From positions 1,612,001 through 1,676,000 of the forward strand of contig NZ_JAQNDL010000003.1 of the NCBI RefSeq assembly GCF_028368995.1: a DNA stretch of 64,000 nucleotides. Reading direction: 5' to 3'. The position numbers were made by a program, and so were the translations under genes. The DNA comes from Nannocystis bainbridge (GTDB lineage Bacteria > Myxococcota_A > Polyangia > Nannocystales > Nannocystaceae). The notes beneath the pieces are model-generated. The model saw nothing but the letters and a program-made list of their open reading frames with translations, did not search any database and was not told the DNA's origin. The first letter of the stretch is position 1; each line of letters opens with the position of its first letter. Below, piece after piece: positions 59,985 to 64,000 of the stretch.

Positions 59985-61259
59985 TCACCAGGCCACCGGC
60001 GTCGGTCGCGGGCGATCGTCGAACCCGCCGTCGCCCACCCCGCCGTACGCGTTGCTGCCCCAGCACAGCACCTGCCCCTCGTCGGTGCGGGCGCACGCGT
60101 GCAGCTGCCCGACCACCACCTCGCTCGCCTCTGCCAGCGGCAGCATCGCCGGCGCCGCGCAGTACGGCTCCGGCGGCGCGCCTCGGGGCGACGGCGTCTC
60201 CGCCTCCACCACGTACTCGCGCGGCTCGCCGCACTCGGGCCACAGCGTGCGCTCCTCGCCCAATTCGCGGCCCCAGCCGCGAGCTGTGCCATCGGCCAGC
60301 ATCGCCGTCGTCCGGTACTGCCCGGCCGCCACGCGCTGCGCCTCGCCGAGGCCGACCACCCGCGCCGGCGGGCCCGCCGTCGCCGTGCCGCCGTCGCCGC
60401 GCTGCCCGAACGTATCACCGCCCCAGCACACGGCTGTCCCATCGGACAGCAGCGCGCACGCGTGATCGAAGCCAGCTGTCAGCGCCTGCGCCCCGGCGAT
60501 GCCCTCGACCTTGACCGGCGTCAGGTGCTCTCGTCCCGACGCGTCGCCGCACTGGCCGTACTCGTTCCAGCCCCAGCACAGCACCTCGCCCGCGGTCGTG
60601 CGCGCGCAGCTGAACGCATAACCGACCGCGACCTCCACCACCGACCCGAGCCGGGGCACCGCGCCCGACCCACTGGCGAACACCCGGCCGGCGAATACTC
60701 CGGCCGGCGCCCCGCGCCAGCCCTCGCCGCGGCACACCACGCCGCCGCCGCCCACCACCGCGCAGTCGTGATCGAGCCCCAGCGCCAGCTGCCGGACGTC
60801 GCGCCATTCGGCCACCGGCTGCGGCCGCGTGCGGATCGCCGGCGCCCCCTCCGCGAGCTCCTCCGGCGTCGCCCGGCCCCAACACCACACGCTGCCGTCG
60901 CCGAGCACCGCGCACGTGCGCTCGCCCTCCGCGACGATCTGGACCGCGTCGTTGATGCCGAGCGCCACCACCGGCCGCTCGCTCCGCGCCGCCGCCCCGT
61001 CGCCGAGCTGACCGCTCACGCCCATCCCCCAGCAACGGACCTGCCCGCCGCGCAGGCGCGCGCAGGTGTGAAACGAGCCCGCCGCCAGCTGCTCGACCAC
61101 GAACCCCGCGGGCCCCGGCGATGCGTCGCGCGGCTCGACCGGCGCGCGACCCCACCACGCCGGACCACACCCGACGAGCATCATCGCCACCATGGCCCAG
61201 GCCCAGCGCAAGCACGGCCAGCATACCCGATCTCGCGGCCCTGGCGCGCTCGCCCTCAT
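59985..61259 (-). CDS. RCC1-repeat lipoprotein
   Basis: 424 residues from ATG at 61259; an internal ATG at 61193 with signal MVAMMLVGC is a likely alternative because the divergent gene starts only 15 bases away. Lipobox LVGC. From about 45 it repeats the RCC1/BLIP-II blade: AAGSFHTCARLRGGQVRCWGMGVSGQLGDG, AEGERTCAVLGDGSVWCWG, ALGLDHDCAVVGGGGVVCRG, AVGYAFSCARTTAGEVLCWGWNEYGQCGD, AGFDHACALLSDGTAVCWGGD and VGQLHACARTDEGQVLCWGSNAYGGVGD. A seven-bladed propeller with a Cys pair in most blades is expected, on the surface. A dispersed palindrome lies in it at 60433-60450. Confidence 0.88.
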   Translation of the reverse strand: MRASAPGPRDRVCWPCLRWAWAMVAMMLVGCGPAWWGRAPVEPRDASPGPAGFVVEQLAAGSFHTCARLRGGQVRCWGMGVSGQLGDGAAARSERPVVALGINDAVQIVAEGERTCAVLGDGSVWCWGRATPEELAEGAPAIRTRPQPVAEWRDVRQLALGLDHDCAVVGGGGVVCRGEGWRGAPAGVFAGRVFASGSGAVPRLGSVVEVAVGYAFSCARTTAGEVLCWGWNEYGQCGDASGREHLTPVKVEGIAGAQALTAGFDHACALLSDGTAVCWGGDTFGQRGDGGTATAGPPARVVGLGEAQRVAAGQYRTTAMLADGTARGWGRELGEERTLWPECGEPREYVVEAETPSPRGAPPEPYCAAPAMLPLAEASEVVVGQLHACARTDEGQVLCWGSNAYGGVGDGGFDDRPRPTPVAW

Positions 61260-61274
61260 GGTACAAGGCGCCCC

Positions 61275-61934
61275 GTGGACTCGCCGGCCGGACAGCTGCA
61301 ACGCGCGCGCGAGTGGGCCCGGACCCGCCTCGGCGACGGCTACGCGCAGGACCTCATCGACCAGGACACCCTCGACGAGCGCCTCGAGGCCGTCGAGCGC
61401 GCGACCACGGTCGCCGAGATCGACGCTCTGACCGCCGACCTGCGCCCGGTCGAATCGACCGCGCTGGTGCCCGCCGCCGCCGCCCTGGCCGTCCCTGCCG
61501 CCGGCTCCCGCCTGCGCGTCCTGTTCAGCTCGATCGATCGCACCGGCGCCTGGCACGTCCCCGCGCGCACCCACGTGCGGGTGGTGTTCGGCGACGCCAC
61601 CCTCGACCTGCGCCAGGCGGTCCTGCCCGGCGGCCCGATCGAGCTCGACATCCACCTCGTGTTCGGCAACCTCGAAGTCATCATCCCGCCCGGCTGGCAG
61701 CTCGACAACGACTGTGGCGCGATCCTCGGCTCTGTCGAACAGCTGAGCGGCCCGCCCCCGCCGGGCGGCTCGCGCCAGGTCCTGCGCCTGCGCGGCCGGG
61801 TGATCTTCAGCAGCCTGACGATCCACGAGCGCCTGCCCGGCGAGAACGCCGGCGGCGCCCGCAAGCGCCGCAAACGCGAGCTCAAGGCCCTGGCCGAGCG
61901 CAGCGCCCGCGCCCTGCCGGCCGGCGACGATTGA
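61275..61934 (+). CDS. DUF1707/LiaF-like envelope stress protein
   Basis: 219 residues from GTG at 61275. The N-terminal 50 residues (ARTRLGDGYAQDLIDQDTLDERLEAVERATTVAEIDALTADL) are the SHOCT/DUF1707-like short domain; from about 80 the LiaF-type beta-helix follows (LRVLFSSIDRTGAWHVPARTHVRVVFGDATLDLRQAV, LVFGNLEVIIPPGWQLDN, VIFSSLTI). Such proteins respond to envelope damage. No membrane helix is present. The C terminus is basic (RKRRKRELK). A 14-bp palindromic array begins 3 bases past the stop. Confidence 0.85.
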   Translation: MDSPAGQLQRAREWARTRLGDGYAQDLIDQDTLDERLEAVERATTVAEIDALTADLRPVESTALVPAAAALAVPAAGSRLRVLFSSIDRTGAWHVPARTHVRVVFGDATLDLRQAVLPGGPIELDIHLVFGNLEVIIPPGWQLDNDCGAILGSVEQLSGPPPPGGSRQVLRLRGRVIFSSLTIHERLPGENAGGARKRRKRELKALAERSARALPAGDD

Positions 61935-61937
61935 CGA

Positions 61938-62025
61938 CATGCCTGTTCAGGCATGTCCGAAAGGGCATGCCGCCAAGGACATGCCTCTCGGAACATTATC
62001 ATTGGAGCATGTCCGATCGGCCATA
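61938..62025. repeat. Tandem 14-bp palindromic array 5, in the gap 61935-62352
   Basis: ATG or its variants recur at 61939, 61953, 61967, 61981, 61995 (ATT), 62009 and 62023 (ATA), an exact 14-bp period over seven positions. Units include ATGCCT-GTTC-AGGCAT, ATGTCC-GAAA-GGGCAT, ATGCCG-CCAA-GGACAT, ATGCCT-CTCG-GAACAT and ATGTCC-GATC-GGCCAT. The remaining 330 bases of this gap hold a lone TCTCTGTGGACAT near 62300, and short frames without start signals; I see no gene. Confidence 0.85.
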
Positions 62026-62352
62026 CCGACCCCGCGCCCTTCACATGCAGGCGTCGACCCGCGGCGCGCACGCGTTCAGCGCCGTCATCACCGGCGCCTG
62101 CATGCAATTGAACTGCTCGAGTGGGACGAGCTCGGCCAGGCAGCCGGCGAATCAGGCCCCCTCCTCGAGCAGGACCGGGCGCGGCCATACAATTGCCGCG
62201 TCCGTGCTCGCCTGCGTGTGCGCGCGTGAGGTCTGCCCGAAGCGCCTGCGAGCGCGGCCGTGTCTCTCGCGGCCGGGGCCTCCAGGCCCCTTAGGATACG
62301 TCTCTGTGGACATATTGACAGTCCTCGCCGCCGCGGGCGATCCTGGCGGGAA

Positions 62353-63534
62353 ATGAAGCGAGTCATGCGCGATCGAAGCCTACGAATGGGCGCCCTGGCG
62401 GGCGTGATTGCTTGCAGCGGCGGCTGCGGTCCGAGCGAGGACGGCACCTCCGGCGCGACCGGGGCCACCGGGGTCACCGGGGTCACGGGCGCCACGCAGG
62501 GCAACACCGGGGGCATGACCGGCGTCACCGGCGTCACCGGCGAATCGAGCGGCACCGACTCCGATTCGGGCGTACCGACCGGCACTGGCGAAAGCACCAC
62601 CGACGACCCGACCGCCGGCGCCACCAGCAACGACTCCTCCGCCCCCAAGCTCGACCTGGCAATGGCCGACTTCGGCGCCCCGACCGGCGACGGCTGTACC
62701 AAGGTCGATTTCCTGTTCGTGCTCGACAACTCGATCTCCATGGGCGACGAGCAGCAGAACCTCGCCAACAGCTTCCCCGGGTTCATCAGCACCATTCAAT
62801 CGCAGGTGCAGGCCCAGGATTACCACATCATGGTGATCGACACCGACGACCAGGACAAGTGGGGCGAGAAGTGGGACAAGTGCCACAATAAGTGCATGAC
62901 CGACGATCCGGGCGACAACTGCCTGACGGTCTATTTCCCCGACATCATCTGCGGCATGGAGCCGCCCGCGCCCGAGGCCTGCGATCAGACCCTCGGCGCC
63001 GGCCGCAACAAGGGCGCCGGCGGGCCGCCGCTCGCCTGCCCGATCGACGGCGGCCTGCGCTACATGACGCAGGACCAGGCCGACCTCGGCGGCGCCTTCG
63101 ATTGCGTCGCCGACATGGGCGCGACCGGCAACTCCAACGAGCGCCCGGCCCAGGCCATGCTCACCGCGCTGGGCCCCCAGACCCAGGCCGGCGGCTGCCA
63201 CACGGGCTTCCTGCGCGACGACGCGGTCCTGGTCGTCACCATGATCTCCGACGAGCAGGAGAACGGCTCGCCCGGCACCCCGCAGAGCTGGTATAACGAT
63301 TTGCTGGCGCTCAAGGGCGGCAACGAGACGGCGATCGTGCTGCTCTCGCTCAACGGCGACGCCGAGACGATGGGCCAGGAGTGCAACCCGACCGCCAAGA
63401 TGGTCGAGTTCGTCGACTACTTCGGCGACCGCGGCATCATCGACAGCATCTGCGCCCCCGACTACAGCCCGTTCTTCCAGGAGGCCGTGGGCGTCATCGA
63501 CTACGCCTGCGACGAGTTCGTCCCGCCGGGCTGA
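62353..63534 (+). CDS. VWA-domain lipoprotein with intact MIDAS
   Basis: 393 residues from ATG at 62353. Signal with a Cys-containing end (ACSGGC) and a Gly/Thr/Val/Ser linker of repeated GVTGVTGAT units. KVDFLFVLDNSISMGDEQQNLANSFPG holds DNSIS, the metal-ion adhesion motif, and later strands carry DDAVLVVTMISDEQENG and AIVLLSLNGDAE. Cys residues (CHNKC, CGMEPPAPEAC) match positions in the two MIDAS-less paralogues at 28839 and 30034. It should bind Mg-dependent ligands on the surface. Confidence is for VWA, not target. Confidence 0.85.
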   Translation: MKRVMRDRSLRMGALAGVIACSGGCGPSEDGTSGATGATGVTGVTGATQGNTGGMTGVTGVTGESSGTDSDSGVPTGTGESTTDDPTAGATSNDSSAPKLDLAMADFGAPTGDGCTKVDFLFVLDNSISMGDEQQNLANSFPGFISTIQSQVQAQDYHIMVIDTDDQDKWGEKWDKCHNKCMTDDPGDNCLTVYFPDIICGMEPPAPEACDQTLGAGRNKGAGGPPLACPIDGGLRYMTQDQADLGGAFDCVADMGATGNSNERPAQAMLTALGPQTQAGGCHTGFLRDDAVLVVTMISDEQENGSPGTPQSWYNDLLALKGGNETAIVLLSLNGDAETMGQECNPTAKMVEFVDYFGDRGIIDSICAPDYSPFFQEAVGVIDYACDEFVPPG

Positions 63535-63599
63535 CGCTTCAGCGTCACCGGACCGCGCCGGACCGCGGGGTCTCCCCGAGCGTCACCGGTCCAGTAGGA

Positions 63600-63618
63600 C
63601 ATGTCCCCGGGGACATGT
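63600..63618. repeat. Short 14-bp palindromic array 6
   Basis: CATGTCC-CCGG-GGACATG gives ATG at 63601 and 63615, one full unit of the family. It lies between the VWA gene (ends 63534) and the start at 63663. Confidence 0.75.
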
Positions 63619-63662
63619 CATGCCACTTCTGCGGCCGGGCGGCCTGTGCTAGGCAGGTCGTC

Positions 63663-64000
63663 ATGCTCGAGCGCCTCGACGCCGTCGACTGGTCCGCCGT
63701 CTACCACGCCTACGGCCCGGCGACCGACACACCCGCCAGCTTGCGGATGCTGCTCGACGCCGACCCGGAGCAGCGCCAACGGGCTTACCGTCACCTGTTT
63801 GCGATCCTGCTCGACGACAGCCTGCGCAACCAGGCCACCGCCGCCGCCGCCCCGTTCCTGGTCGAGCTGATCGACGATCCGCACACCCCCGATCGCGCCG
63901 CGCTGCTCGGCATGCTCGCGTGCAGCGTCGCCGGCCCCTTCACCGTCGCCTCGCCGGCGATCCTCGACGACGGCGGCCCGCACGTCCACCCGATCCTCCG
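63663..64000 (+). CDS. HEAT-repeat-like protein, 5' part
   Basis: The frame starts at ATG 63663 and remains open to the window end (112 residues). LERLDAVDWSAVYHAYGPATDTPASLRML, RQRAYRHLFAILLDDSLRNQATAAAAPFLVELIDDP and RAALLGMLACSVAG resemble paired helices of HEAT/Armadillo solenoids used for protein binding. No signal peptide is seen. The C terminus is missing, so total length and role cannot be judged. Confidence 0.7.
   Translation, partial: MLERLDAVDWSAVYHAYGPATDTPASLRMLLDADPEQRQRAYRHLFAILLDDSLRNQATAAAAPFLVELIDDPHTPDRAALLGMLACSVAGPFTVASPAILDDGGPHVHPIL

Noticed and set aside
12658..62025. Arrays considered as CRISPR repeats
   Set aside because: Units are 14 bp with only 4-base variable centres, far shorter than CRISPR repeats and spacers, and no cas genes are present.
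12658..62025. Arrays considered as ordinary intrinsic terminators
   Set aside because: No U tract follows, neighbouring palindromes share arms, and several copies are inside genes or upstream of starts; a termination role is kept only as a hypothesis.
62009..62229. Possible small gene starting inside array 5
   Set aside because: The start is an array ATG, no ribosome site precedes it, the product is Arg/Ser/Pro-rich and unlike any family.
1..64000. tRNA, rRNA or riboswitch genes
   Set aside because: I found no cloverleaf with a GGTTCGAATC-type T arm in a convincing context and no rRNA-like stretch; absence is by eye only.

Overview
The window is very GC-rich, densely coded, and looks like the chromosome of a myxobacterium, most likely of the Nannocystaceae type. 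The clues are many secreted lipoproteins with long Thr/Ser/Gly/Pro linkers behind the lipobox, two proteins ending in a MYXO-CTERM-like Cys/transmembrane/Arg-cluster tail, a Ser/Thr kinase with two kinase domains, and an alternative complex III respiratory operon. No rRNA, tRNA, CRISPR array, integrase or transposase was recognised, so the region reads as vertically inherited chromosome. The assignment is inference from gene content; no 16S or marker gene is present.

Layout. 1-4414 (minus strand): a complete His-Xaa-Ser (Hxs) peptide-modification operon, hxsD-hxsB-hxsC-hxsA, followed by a DnaJ-type zinc-finger protein that runs off the left edge. 4695-7302: a di-haem c-type cytochrome lipoprotein resembling rubber-oxygenase RoxA, and a TetR regulator with a clear promoter/operator. 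7760-16893: oxidative-stress and housekeeping genes (Cu/Zn SOD, haemerythrin, FAD/Rieske oxidoreductase, FUSC membrane protein, 2OG-Fe(II) oxygenase, TlpA-like lipoprotein, stress protein). 17137-27983 (plus strand): one respiratory operon in which most genes overlap by ATGA or GTGA, actABCDEF, a small membrane protein, then coxB (with fused cytochrome c), coxA (A2-type, YSHP motif), coxC and coxD. It moves electrons from quinol through alternative complex III to a caa3 oxidase.

28045-46935: accessory and surface genes: an EAD-like orphan, two tandem VWA-like lipoproteins that lost their MIDAS motif, beta-propeller-like lipoproteins, a dual-kinase membrane protein with a partner gene, a TetR/NmrA/SnoaL cluster, an ArsR plus double SRPBCC pair, an IgGFc-binding-like lipoprotein, a ferritin-like lipoprotein and a glycine-rich lipoprotein. 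47056-64000: a YdcF-family protein, a second IgGFc-binding-like lipoprotein, a minus-strand cluster of M3-like peptidase, Kazal MYXO-CTERM protein and propeller lipoprotein, a SulP transporter with beta carbonic anhydrase, an RCC1-repeat lipoprotein, a DUF1707/LiaF-like protein, a VWA lipoprotein with intact MIDAS, and a HEAT-like protein cut by the right edge.

The most unusual structure outside genes is a dispersed palindrome, consensus CATGTCC-N4-GGACATG. It occurs singly, including inside reading frames, and as tandem arrays with an exact 14-bp period that often start within a few bases of a stop codon (12658, 50163, 57662, 59870, 61938, 63600). Together with the Hxs operon it is the best candidate here for something poorly described.
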